From positions 100,584-164,583 of the forward strand of contig JAFEMH010005397.1 of NCBI GenBank assembly GCA_022495995.1: a DNA stretch of 64,000 nt, in the 5' to 3' direction. The position numbers were made by a program, and so were the translations under genes. The notes under the pieces were generated by a model. The model saw only the letters and a program-made list of their open reading frames with translations, was not told the origin of the DNA and ran no database searches. The stretch comes from Adenophora triphylla var. japonica. Lineage: Eukaryota; Streptophyta; Magnoliopsida; Asterales; Campanulaceae. Of the stretch, positions 1 through 8,937 are shown piece by piece; positions within the stretch are counted from its first letter, which is position 1, and every line of letters starts with the position of its first letter.

Positions 1-5
1 TTTAC

Positions 6-653
6 TTATGCTAAAGCATATGTAAAAAGGAATTTAACTTTTTTCAAAGTAAATTTAATATGGATGTACCTCTCTACCTGATACATCCAACGAAATTGTA
101 TTGGGCCTGCTAGCAAGGCCTCCTCGGCTAAATGCACCGGCAAGTGCTCCATAACATCAAAGAAAGCTGGTGGGAATATTTTCTCGAGAGCGCATAGTGT
201 GACAACCATCCGATCTTGTATCTTTTCGAGATCAGCAAGTGTATTCACCTTTGAGGATAATTGCCTAAAGAAATTTGCCAACTCAATGATGGCTTTTACA
301 ATAGAAGTAGGCAACGCTTTTCGAACAGCTAAAGGGAGTAGTTGTTGGAGCAAAATATGACTATCATGGCTCTTAAGACCCCAAATAGTTCTTTCCTCTA
401 GATGTACACAACGAGATATGTTTGACGAGTAGCCATCAGGGACTTTGACTCCCTTTAGAACTTTCAAGAATGTGTCTTTATGCTTCTTACTCATTGTAAA
501 CTGAGCCGGAGGCATAATATCTTTGCCAGATGGAAGCTTTTGTAGATGCAATGGTTTTCGAATGTTCATCTCTTTTAGGTCTTTTCTTGCTTTATCATTA
601 TCTTTTGATTTCCCCGCAGTACCTAACAGAGTATGTAGCACATTATCACACAC
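6..653 (-). pseudogene. CACTA transposase C-terminal DUF4218-like segment
   Basis: 215 residues starting MCDNVLHTLLGTAGKSKDN. This is the linker between Transposase_21 and DUF4218, followed by the DUF4218 signature: SHDSHILLQQLLPLAVRK, then IELANFFRQLSSK, IVVTLCALEKIFPPAFFD-like text and HLPVHLAEEALLAGPIQFRWMY. The frame is open to its 5' limit, and the homology ends near residue 200, at about position 50. The remaining C-terminal part of the protein is not seen, because it is deleted, separated by an intron, or outside the window. It is the same gene as the three upstream segments, displaced by a frameshift. Confidence 0.88.
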
Positions 654-1084
654 ATTTTTTCAATGTGCATAACATCAAGATTATGACGAACATGATTATT
701 TGCCCAATATGGCAACTCAAAGAAGATACTCCTCTTTTTCCAATTGTGACACAACTTAGGAACCTTTCTTTTCTCCAACTTGGCTTGTTGCTTCTCACCC
801 TCTTCTCTTTTCCTCTTTTTAATAACATCTTCTATTTTATACCCTGTTTCCATATTTTCAACTTGTTTAAGAAATTTTGTTCCAAACAATAACTTGGGCT
901 TCTCTCTCACTTCATGAGTACCATCAAAAGAGCCTTTATCCTTACGAAAAGCATGACTCCTAGGCAAGAAGCGTCGATGACCAATATAACAATACTTGCC
1001 ACCATGATCCAACCATCGTGCTTGAGGTCTCACATTGCAACAAGGGCAAGCATATTCACCTTTAGTGCTCCATCCAGACAACAT
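623..1084 (-). pseudogene. CACTA transposase core, second part, ending in a frameshift
   Basis: The 153-residue frame begins GWSTKGEYACPCC and continues GGKYCYIGHRRFLP and HNLDVMHIEK, all typical of the C-terminal half of Transposase_21. Just after HIEK the expected VCDNVLxTLLG continues in another frame (it starts at 653 as CDNVLHTLLG). A one-base indel near 650-655 therefore breaks the protein. The two frames overlap by about 30 bp, which places the lesion precisely. Confidence 0.88.
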
Positions 1085-1126
1085 TGCATATGCAGGAAAG
1101 TCATTTATTGTCCATAATAGTGAAGC

Positions 1127-1777
1127 TCATAAAGTAAACAACTCGTTCCTTGATGCATCACAAGTTGATATACCATCTTCCCACAATTCCTTCAACTCAT
1201 CAATTAACGGTTGGAGATACACATCTATCTTGTTGCCCGGCCCTTTTGGGCCTTGAGTAAACACCGACAAGAAGAAATATGGCTGTTTCATGCATAACCA
1301 AGGTGGAAGATTGTATGGCATAAGCACAACCGGCCAAGTACTGTGAGATATAGTCATTGTTCTGAAAGGATTAAATCCATCAGATGCTAATCCCAATCTA
1401 ACATTTCGAATTTCACTTGAAAATAATGGATAACGTTCATCGAATTCCTTCCACGCACGAGAGTCTCGGGATGCCTCAAAGACACCATCGTCTATTCTTT
1501 TCTCGGCATGCCATCTCATGAGTATCGCGGTCTTAGATGACCAATACAACCTTTGCAACCTTGGCTTTAAGGGAAAATACCATACTTTCTTCATCGCTAC
1601 CTGCTTGGGAAGTTTATTCTTGCCACTTGTTTCCGCACCTTCACCGCTACCCCCTTCTTCTTGTTGCTTATATCTAGAGGCTCCACAAATTTCACATTTA
1701 GTAAGTTTTTCGATTTCATTTCGAAACAACATACAATGATTAATGCACGCGTCCCACGTTTTATAACTAAAACCCAA
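1127..1777 (-). pseudogene. CACTA transposase core (Transposase_21 / TNP2)
   Basis: 216 residues with the hallmarks of the TNP2 core. A CEICGASRYK zinc ribbon lies near residue 30. It is followed by KKVWYFPLKPRLQRLY, RWHAEKR, then LGLASDGFNPF and PPWLCMKQPYFFLSV, and finally GPGNKIDVYLQPLIDELKELW. The acidic residues in ASDGFNPF and KIDVYLQPL lie where the family's catalytic Asp residues are expected. The frame is closed at 1127 (ELFTL stop), whereas the family continues directly into the next segment at 1084, so a small lesion separates them. Transposition activity is unlikely for this copy. Confidence 0.9.
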
Positions 1778-1893
1778 ATCCGCTAGTCATCTTGTACGCC
1801 TCACGATAGGAACTTGGCACTTTCGCCGACCGAGGCAATGCCCTAATGAAAATTTTTAATAAAGAAGTAAATCCCTTATCGGTCACTCGATAA

Positions 1894-2403
1894 TTAGCCT
1901 TCCAAAGGCATAAGTTCTACAATAAATGAGAGTACTGTAAACTTATCACACCCTTCCCACAGGGCTTGATCAGCATCTCTCAAAAGTCTAAGAAACTTTG
2001 CGGTGGATGCATCTGATTGTACGATTTCTTCAATTCCTGGCTGGTTACTATCCGGCATACCCATCCCTTCATGTACCATTCGCCTCATACAATATTGCAT
2101 GCCCAATTCAATTTCAATGCCATCTTCAGTTGTCCTATCATTATTATCATTCTTACGCGCCGAAATGTACTCTTCCCCGTGCCTAATCCAATTCTTGTAA
2201 TCTTTTTGAAATCCCACTTCAATACAATGTGATCTCACGGTTGCACGGTCTTTTTGGTAACGATTTGCGCATTTTTTACAAGGACAATATATTTCTTTAA
2301 CACCAACAGACTTTTTTGAGAATGCAAAATCGAGAAAGTTGTCAACCCCAGACAAATACTCATTTGAAATTCGATTATCCAAATCAATCCAACTTTTGTC
2401 CAT
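1894..2403 (-). pseudogene. CACTA transposase, N-terminal Transpos_assoc-like segment
   Basis: The 169-residue frame starts MDKSWIDLDNR and contains a zinc-binding-like CPCKKC followed by a spaced His (RSHCIEVGF). This is the pattern of the transposase-associated domain at the N-terminus of plant TNP2-like proteins. It also holds the W-x-x-HGE (IRHGEE) motif seen in that domain. The frame ends at 1894, but the TNP2 pattern resumes downstream in another frame (1777-1127), with bridging peptides between them readable only by changing frame. The start is the first Met after the intronic or leader region. Family knowledge: this domain precedes the Transposase_21 core. DNA binding is inferred, not shown. 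Confidence 0.85.
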
Positions 2404-3935
2404 ATATGACTTGACTTGATATTTTTAACGTTAAAATACAACCTATATATAAGACCGAGAGACACAAATTTTAGAATAAAAATAAACTCATAAACAAACA
2501 TAGTCTAAATATGTACAACTTTTGGCTCGATATAGATAATATACATTGTTGGAGCCTAGCCTATTAGTCGAACTTGGGCCCATGATATAGTATAACCCTA
2601 TGACAACATTCATTCGTTCTCTCTCACAAGCCCCCCCCCTAATTGAGAAGCTAATTTAAGGAACTAGGTTGATGTGCAAAAGAATATGCACATGCAACAA
2701 AAGATTTGGAACTATTTTTAGGAACTAGGTTGATGTGCACAACATTATTTTTTGTAAACACATCTGTACCCATGATTCCTACCCTGCAGACCTTGAACTG
2801 ATTTTGAAGTATTGAACACCTAGTTTAATGGGTAGGAATGAAGTCACTCTTTAACTAGGATTCAAATGAAGTCACTCTTTAACTAGGATTCAAGTACAAC
2901 TTTAGTACAATAATGTGGAACTTGAATTGGTTCAAATGGATAATGGGAAATGTGTTAAATATTGTCTTAAAAAGGGTTGAGAGGCAATTATGAAACTTGA
3001 ACCAAAGTGGATAAAACATGGTAATTGAACTTGGAACCTTTATAGAAGGTGTACAAGGTTATATTATGAACGCGTAGGGTTACTTGTATGTTGTTATACC
3101 TCTACGTGGTTATATGTATGTGGTTATTGGGTTAAATGGTGCATAAAAGGTATGGTTCATTACTTTATTGATTGATACATAAGTGGCAATACCCTGTTAC
3201 TAAATTATACCTTGGGTATTGAATGTGTAGGCCTCATATATGATATATGGTGCCTTATGTGGTTATATTTATAGGGTTGTGGGTTCAAATAATGGGTAGA
3301 TCATGTAATACCCTAAGTGCTTAATTGGAACCTTTATAGAAGTGTTCCACCTTATGACCTGAATGCGTAGGACTACTTACTTCAAAATCAGTTCAATACT
3401 TCAAAATCAGTTCATTTGAATCCTAGTTAAAGAGTGGCTCTCGAATGCATATATTGGTAAACACATCTGTACCCATGATTCCTACTTTGTTACAGGTATA
3501 AACTAACGACACTAATATTCCGAGTTGAGAAATTTTCTTTTAATACATCATTGGTTGTGAGGCATGAGAAACAATGATATAATGAACCAAAAAAATGAGT
3601 ACAGTTCGAAGCTAATATCATCTCTACATTGGAGGCAGCACAGAGATGAGACCAAAAGGAAATGGAAAATAGCAGTTAAAAACACATAATGGCATTCATG
3701 TCCAAAATCCAAAAATTAAACCAATTCATGTCTAGAGTATGAGCCATGAACTCAAAAATTAAACCAATTCCATGAGAAAGAAATATTAATGCTGAGAATG
3801 TTCTTATTACACAAAGAATTCCGCTCCTAGCTAGCAGTGCTTATTATCAGGTAGCATGAACTCAAAAATTAAAACTGGGAGCATAAAATAGAGAGTATGA
3901 GCCATGAACATAGAACAAAAACCAAAAATTAAAAC
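2404..3935. repeat. CACTA 5' non-coding region with dispersed direct and inverted repeats
   Basis: No gene was recognised. A 29-bp direct repeat starting GTAAACACATCTGTACCCAT is present at 2753-2782 and again at 3459-3487. A block containing TCAAAATCAGTTCAA and CCTAGTTAAAGAGTG at 3380-3436 is the reverse complement of the block around 2790-2895, so the roughly 600 bp between them is flanked by inverted repeats. AGGAACTAGGTTGATGTGCA occurs at about 2660 and 2720. A poly-C run lies at 2630-2639. These are consistent with a transposon leader or first intron; no function is shown. Confidence 0.6.
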
Positions 3936-4232
3936 TAAATACGCTATATCTACCTGCTGATTTGGTCAAAGGCGTCGGATTTTCTTGCCCTAGCTATGGA
4001 GGAGAGAAGCTATGGAGGAGAGAAAGAGAGACTGAGATACAGATCGAAGAAATAAACAAAAACCAAAAATTAAAAGTAATTAAATACGCTATACCTACCT
4101 GATTTTGGTCACCGGCGTCGGATTTCCAAGCCCTAGCTATGGAGGAGAGAAGCTCTGTAGTAGGAGAGAGAGGGAGATGGAGATACCGCGAAACTGAATA
4201 GGGAAATTTGGTTTTCCCGGTATTTAATAACA
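3936..4232. repeat. Tandem duplication (about 145 bp) near the CACTA terminus
   Basis: Two diverged copies of one unit: the first starts TAAATACGCTATATCTACCT at about 3936, the second TAAATACGCTATACCTACCT at about 4081. Each continues GGCGTCGGATTT and CCCTAGCTATGGAGGAGAGA. The first copy carries an extra internal GCTATGGAGGAGAGA. The CCCTAGC and GGAGAGAG text looks like a transcribed leader region of the transposon. Confidence 0.75.
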
Positions 4233-4512
4233 TTTACGGCGGATATTGTACACCGCCGTAAATAATGGTATTATTTACGGCGGACGCGTATCAACCGCCG
4301 ATAATAAGTACCTATATACGGCGGCTACTGATATACCGCCGTATATAACCTCGATCTCGTATACGTACACGTTAAATATACGTACATTACTTATTTACGG
4401 CGGACGCGTCCGCCGTATATATTAGTTATTTACGGCGGCTGTACATACCGCCGTATATATAATATATATACGGCGGACGCGTGTTCACCGCCGTATATGA
4501 GCGCCGTAAAAA
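4233..4512. repeat. CACTA subterminal repeats (TACGGCGG / CCGCCGTA)
   Basis: At least twelve copies of TACGGCGG or its complement CCGCCGTA lie in about 280 bp, in both orientations and often paired as TACGGCGGACGCGT...CCGCCGTA dyads. Known biology: CACTA elements carry multiple short subterminal repeats that bind the element's own accessory protein and define the transposase substrate. The position directly inside the terminal CACTA matches that role. The motif sequence appears element-specific. Confidence 0.85.
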
Positions 4513-4518
4513 GACTGC

Positions 4519-4530
4519 TTTCTTGTAGTG
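4519..4530 (-). repeat. CACTA terminal inverted repeat (5' end)
   Basis: The reverse complement reads CACTACAAGAAA, the canonical terminal sequence of plant CACTA elements. It fixes the transposon boundary at 4530. The following 3 bp (CAA, 4531-4533) would be the target duplication if the other end could be seen. Confidence 0.92.
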
Positions 4531-4634
4531 CAAGAAGCTGATACGAGAGTTGTACAAGGTTCTTTTGGTAGATTGACTAAACGTATTAAGAGTACAGTGC
4601 CAACAATCACACTTCCTTCAAAATATTTTACTGG
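4531..4634 (+). pseudogene. Helitron 1 exon fragment cut by the CACTA insertion
   Basis: This is an open plus-strand stretch (reading ...EADTRVVQGSFGRLTKRIKS...) that ends at a canonical donor, GTAAGT, at about 4634. It resembles the short N-terminal exons of plant Helitron proteins and is truncated at its left edge exactly by the CACTA terminus. The function of this N-terminal part is unknown. Assignment rests on position, splice site and the following exons. Confidence 0.55.
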
Positions 4635-4730
4635 TAAGTTCACTTTTACTTGATTCTAATTCAATTTATTAATTTAATTTGTGTAACATGAATATGTGAC
4701 TTACATTATTACATTTTGTCTTATTATATA

Positions 4731-4981
4731 CTCCTTGTGTTCCGGAATGATAGTCCTACTTTGTCCGTTGTTACTATGAAGGAACTTTGAGCAATGACTA
4801 AGGCTACTTTTCATTATCTTAATGAGAATCTAAAATTCTGTATTGGTAGTATTTATAATGTTGTATAAATAACAATTTTGAAATTTTCATTAGAATAATT
4901 AAAAGTACCCTTAACTATTGATCATAGTTCCTTTGTAATAACAACGAAAAAAGTTGGACTATCATTCTGGGACATAGGGGG
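4731..4981. mobile_element. Stowaway-like MITE in a Helitron 1 intron
   Basis: The termini are imperfect inverted repeats about 85 bp long: CTCCTTGTGTTCCGGAATGA on the left and, on the complementary strand from the right, CCCCCTATGTCCCAGAATGA. The arms continue to pair through GGAACT and ATTAAG-type text. TA precedes the left end; the right flank has diverged. No coding capacity. Confidence 0.7.
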
Positions 4982-5002
4982 TCTAAGATTGATTTTTATT
5001 AG

Positions 5003-6100
5003 GACATCATTCAAGGCCTAATGTGCGAAACAAGAATTCAGTGGTTCCCCTAATGTCAATTGAGCAAATTATTTCAACTTATGCTGAAGGAGAATCAAAT
5101 GTTCAGGATACATGTATTTTAGATAATTCAAGTGGGAACAATGTTCATTTATCTCCACATCCAAGTAAGTATTTGCTTACTAATAAGTTAACATTTAATT
5201 ATAAATGTATGAATTTTTGTATTATTAATAGAAATTTAATATATTAGGTACAATATTGGAAATTGATACCACTGGTACATCTTTAATGGAACGAAGATTG
5301 GCAAACTCATTTAAACGTGGTAATCATCTTCGTGCAGTACACAATGTGGATTCTTCATCGTCTTTACGTGAGTATAAATATATTTTTCAAATTTCATCAG
5401 TAATATAGTACTTATTATTATTGTTTTTAAAATTAGTGATTATTGTGACAGAAGGTTTCATCCATGATATTGTTTATATTGTGAGATAAAATGTGTTTAA
5501 TATGCTACATCCATAACGGTTCGAATCACTATCTTTTTTATTACACCTGTCTTACTTGATAGAATGTATCAAATATGTATCGCTCTTATGAACACATAAT
5601 TGTTTATTTAACTCTTTTCATATTGCTTTTATACTTCTTATACGTTTTATTTGTTTTTTAGAATATTGGGATATTGGAGATGCGAGTTATAATTGTACGT
5701 TTTGTGGAGCATATTTTTGGTATGTAGAGAGGTTAAAACGAAATGTTAATTCTCGATCGCCAAAATATGGGTTGTGTTGCATCCATGGGAAAATTCAACT
5801 TCCTATAGTCAAGGCTCCTCCATCTCTGTTACGTACGTTGATGTTTGGTGCTTCAGAAAGGAGTCAACATTTTATGAAGAACATTCGCTCTTACAACAAT
5901 ATGTTTTGTTTCACATCAATGGGAGGGAAAATAGATAGGAGTGTAAATCAAGGGGGTTCTCCTCCTGTGTTTAGACTAAACGGGCAGAATTACCATAGAA
6001 TTGGTACTTTGTTACCGTCATCTGGTGAACAACCAAAGTTCGCACAGTTGTATATATATGATACCGAGAATGAAGTTGCTAATCGTAAAGCATCTGTCAG
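5003..6100 (+). pseudogene. Helitron 1 N-terminal exons (zinc-finger-like region)
   Basis: Three spliced exons can be proposed from clean AG/GT borders: 5003-5164 (donor GTAAGT), 5248-5367 (donor GTGAGT) and 5662-6100 (donor GTATAT). The third encodes NCTFCGAYFWYVERLKR and GLCCIHGKIQLP, a Cys-rich motif of the CxxC...CC type, then LRTLMFGASERSQHF, MFCFTSMGGKIDRSV and GEQPKFAQLYIYD. These are the conserved N-terminal region of plant Helitron helicases that precedes Helitron_like_N. Helitron 2 has the matching exon at 33409-33818. Whether all exons are in frame once spliced was not fully checked. Confidence 0.8.
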
Positions 6101-6199
6101 GTATATTACTTTATTTATATACATTATTAATTTTTTCAACCAGTACCAAGAATGAGAATAAAAAGTTGTTCTTATTGTGAAAAATATCTTTTATTTCAG

Positions 6200-7519
6200 G
6201 TCAGATGGTAATACAAGTGATTTGCAAGATGATATAGTCGAAGACTTGAAAACAATGTTAGATGAGAACAATGTATTGGTTCAATCATTTCGTATGGCAA
6301 AGGAGAAATTGTTTTCTCAAGAACCGACTGAAGTTACTCTGAAATTGGTTAGTCGACGGGAACGCGATGCTAGAGTGTACAATTTGCCTTCAACGTCTGA
6401 AGTAGCTGCATTAATAGTTGGTGATTTTGATAGTTCATTGGTCGAAAGGGATATTATTATTCAGTCTAGAAAGGGTCAACTTCAGCGTATAAATCAGCTT
6501 AATCCTTCATATCTTAGTCTTCAATATCCTTTATTGTTTCCATATGGCGAAGATGGCTATAGAGAAGGTATTCCATTTCATTGTAGCAGAGAAGGAAATA
6601 CAGGAAGGAAAATGGATAGTATTCGGGAGTATTTTGCTTATCATTTACATGAACGAGATTGTGATTCAAAGATTGTATTGTCTTCTAAGAGATTATTTCA
6701 ACAATATTTGGTGGATGCTTATGCAATGATTGAATCATCTTGTTTGAATTATATTCGATTTAATCAGAAGCAACTGCGGACTGAAATGTATAAGGGATTA
6801 CAAGAGGTTGTTTTTGACTGGGGATTGTGATGCAACGAAATTAGGGAGGAGAATCATTTTGCCTTCTTCATTTACAGGTGGTGTGAGATATATGGTTCAG
6901 AACTATCAAGATGCAATGGCTATTTGCAAATGGGTTGGATATCCTGATTTATTTTTGACAGTGACATGTAATCCAAAGTGGCCTGAAATTGTTCGTTGTG
7001 TAGAAAAAGATAGTCTGAAAGCTGAAGATCGACCTGATATTATATGTCGTATATTTTAAGCGAAACTTGATGGAATGATAAAGGATATTAGGAAGAACAA
7101 AATTTTCGGTGAAATATACTATTTGAGATGCCTATTGAACAAAGTCTGTGGTGACAAGACTTATAGTGAAATTCGTTTTGTTAATGGTCGTCAATGTGAT
7201 ACGTTTCGTGAAGCTTGCTTTGAATTAGGTTTATTGAATGATGATAAAGAATATATAGAAGGTATTGCTGAAGCAAGTGAATGGTCTACTGCTCATTCAA
7301 TGAGATCTCTTTTTGCAATGCTCCTTATTTCTGGTTCTATGAGTAGACCAGAGTATGTGTGGGATAATCCAAAGTGGCCTGAAATTGTTCGTTGGGTAGA
7401 AAAAGATGGTCTGAAAGCTGAAGATCGACCTGATATTATATGTCGTATATTTAAAGCGAAACTTGATGGAATGATAAAGGATATTAGGAAGAACAAAATT
7501 TTCGGTGAAGTTAAATCAG
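6200..7519 (+). pseudogene. Helitron 1 Rep region, N-terminal half (Helitron_like_N), with frameshift, stop and internal duplication
   Basis: It begins after a TTTCAG acceptor and reads DGNTSDLQDDIVEDLKTMLD, then RRERDARVYNLPSTSEVAALI, QYPLLFPYGEDGY and FQQYLVDAYAMIE, the usual Helitron text. A frameshift near 6805-6825 moves the reading from VVFDWGL to LTGDCDATKLGRRIILPSSF. After NPKWPEIVRCVEK an in-frame TAA at 7057-7059 interrupts ICRIF. From about 7111 to 7365 the text is a copy of the exon at 8512-8767, then the NPKWPEI block repeats. The exon ends at a CAG/GTATGT donor at 7519. It is not translatable as one protein. Confidence 0.85.
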
Positions 7520-7629
7520 GTATGTGTCATTTTATTTCTTTGTTCTATTTCGTAATATTTATTTCTCTCTATTCTAATTAGTCGTCAATAATGTTACAAA
7601 TTATACAATATTTCTTATTTATATTTCAG

Positions 7630-8395
7630 TTGTCTATACAATCGAGTTCCAGAAGAGGGGGTTGCCTCATGCACACATATTGTTGTTCCTTGCATCTCAA
7701 TATAAAACACGTTCTCCTGATGATATAGATCGTATCATCTCAGCAGAGATACTTGATGAAGAGTCTGACCCTATATATTATAAAGTTGTAAAAGATTTGA
7801 TGATTCATAGACCGTGTGGCAAAGAAAGGAAACGTTCTCCGTGTATGATTAATGGAAGATGTTCTAAATATTATTCAAAAAAATTTGTAGAACGCACGAC
7901 AGTTGATGAGGATGGTTATGCAGTATACCGAAGGAGAGACAATGGGAGAACAATAATGAAGAATGGGGTATGCTTGGATAATAGACATGTTGTTCCTCAT
8001 AATAGGTATTTGTTGGTGACATATGGTGCACACATAAATGTTGAATGGTGCAATCAATCACGGTCTATCAAGTATTTATTCAAGTACGTACATAAAGGCA
8101 ATGACAGAGTCACAACAACTTTTTGTAAGAGGGGTACTGGTGAAAATGCAGAATCAAATGTTGATGAGATAAAAATGTATTATGATTGTCGGTATGTGTC
8201 TTCATGTGAAGCAGCGTGGAGAATTTATAGATTTGAAATTCAATATAAAGACCCTCCAGTTGAACGTTTGAGTTTTCATTTGCCTAATGAACAAAATGTC
8301 ATTTTCTCGGATATGGATAATATAGAGTCTGTGCTGCAAAGAGATTCAGTTGCTCGAAGTATGTTTTTGGGTTGGATGGAAGCTAACAAGAAGTA
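7630..8395 (+). pseudogene. Helitron 1 Rep nuclease domain (HUH and two-Tyr motifs)
   Basis: The exon opens after a TTTCAG acceptor at 7629 and reads VYTIEFQKRGLPHAHILLFL, which holds the HUH-type His pair (HAH) of the rolling-circle replication initiator. Further on are CMINGRCSKYYSKKF, GAHINVEWCNQ and IKYLFKYVHKGND, the last carrying two tyrosines in the spacing of the family's catalytic Tyr pair. Known role: nicking and rejoining Helitron ends. Key residues are present in this segment, but upstream lesions and a frameshift at about 8395-8398 (KKY stop, then LTYSQFP in another frame) separate it from the rest. Confidence 0.87.
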
Positions 8396-8397
8396 TT

Positions 8398-8831
8398 AAC
8401 TTATTCTCAATTTCCAACAAAGTTTGTGTGGAAATCTGACATACGTGAGTGGTTTCCTAGAAAAAGAGGGTTCTCAATTGGGCGAATTTTTTTTGTTCCT
8501 CCTGGTTGCGGTGAAATATTCTATTTGAGATGTCTATTGAACAAAGTCTGTGGTGCCAAGACTTATAGTGAAATTCGATTTGTTAATGGTCGTCAATGTG
8601 ATACGTTTCGTGAAGCTTGCTTTGAATTAGGTTTATTGAATGATGATAAAGAATATATAGAAGGTATTGCTGAAGCAAGTGAATGGTCTACTGCTCATTC
8701 AATGAGATCTCTTTTTGCAATGCTCCTTATTTCTGGTTCTATGAGTAGACCAGAGTATGTGTGGGATAAATCTTGGAGTCATTTATGTGATGATATATTA
8801 TATAAGCAACGATCTCTTCTCAATCATCCAG
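8398..8831 (+). pseudogene. Helitron 1 Rep-helicase linker exon
   Basis: After the frameshift the frame reads LTYSQFPTKFVWKSDIREW, then FSIGRIFFVPPGCGEIFYLR, VCGAKTYSEIRFVNG, AFELGLL-like text and SGSMSRPEYVWDKSWSHL. It ends at a CCAG/GTTAGT donor at 8831. This is the usual segment between Rep and helicase. It is the source or sister of the block duplicated at 7111-7365. A 106-bp intron (8832-8937) separates it from the helicase exon. Confidence 0.85.
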
Positions 8832-8937
8832 GTTAGTTTGTTGAACTTTATATTTCAACTTTATTGTTTTTAAAATAATATTATATTATTACAATATTCC
8901 TTTATTAAATGCATAATTTATTTCTTATTATATTTAG

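Larger units (their letters stand above)
1..4530 (-). mobile_element. CACTA (En/Spm-type) DNA transposon, 5' part; continues beyond window start
   Basis: The right edge reads, on the minus strand, CACTACAAGAAA followed by GCAG, the canonical CACTA terminal inverted repeat. It is preceded by a subterminal block of TACGGCGG repeats and followed inward by TNP2-type transposase coding sequence on the minus strand. The flanking DNA at 4531 is an exon-like stretch of Helitron 1, so this element inserted into that Helitron. The other terminus and the 3-bp target duplication partner lie outside the window. The transposase carries at least two frameshifts, so this copy is not autonomous as it stands. 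Confidence 0.93.

Noticed and set aside
530..892. Plus-strand open frame with hydrophobic text
   Set aside because: Lies antisense to clearly recognisable CACTA transposase coding sequence; no promoter or family match.
4231..4520. TACGGCGG repeats as a plant telomere or centromere satellite
   Set aside because: They sit directly inside a CACTA terminus and occur in mixed orientation, fitting subterminal repeats.
5518..5534. GGTTCGAATC resembling a tRNA T-loop/B box
   Set aside because: No A box, acceptor stem or cloverleaf around it; lies in a Helitron intron.
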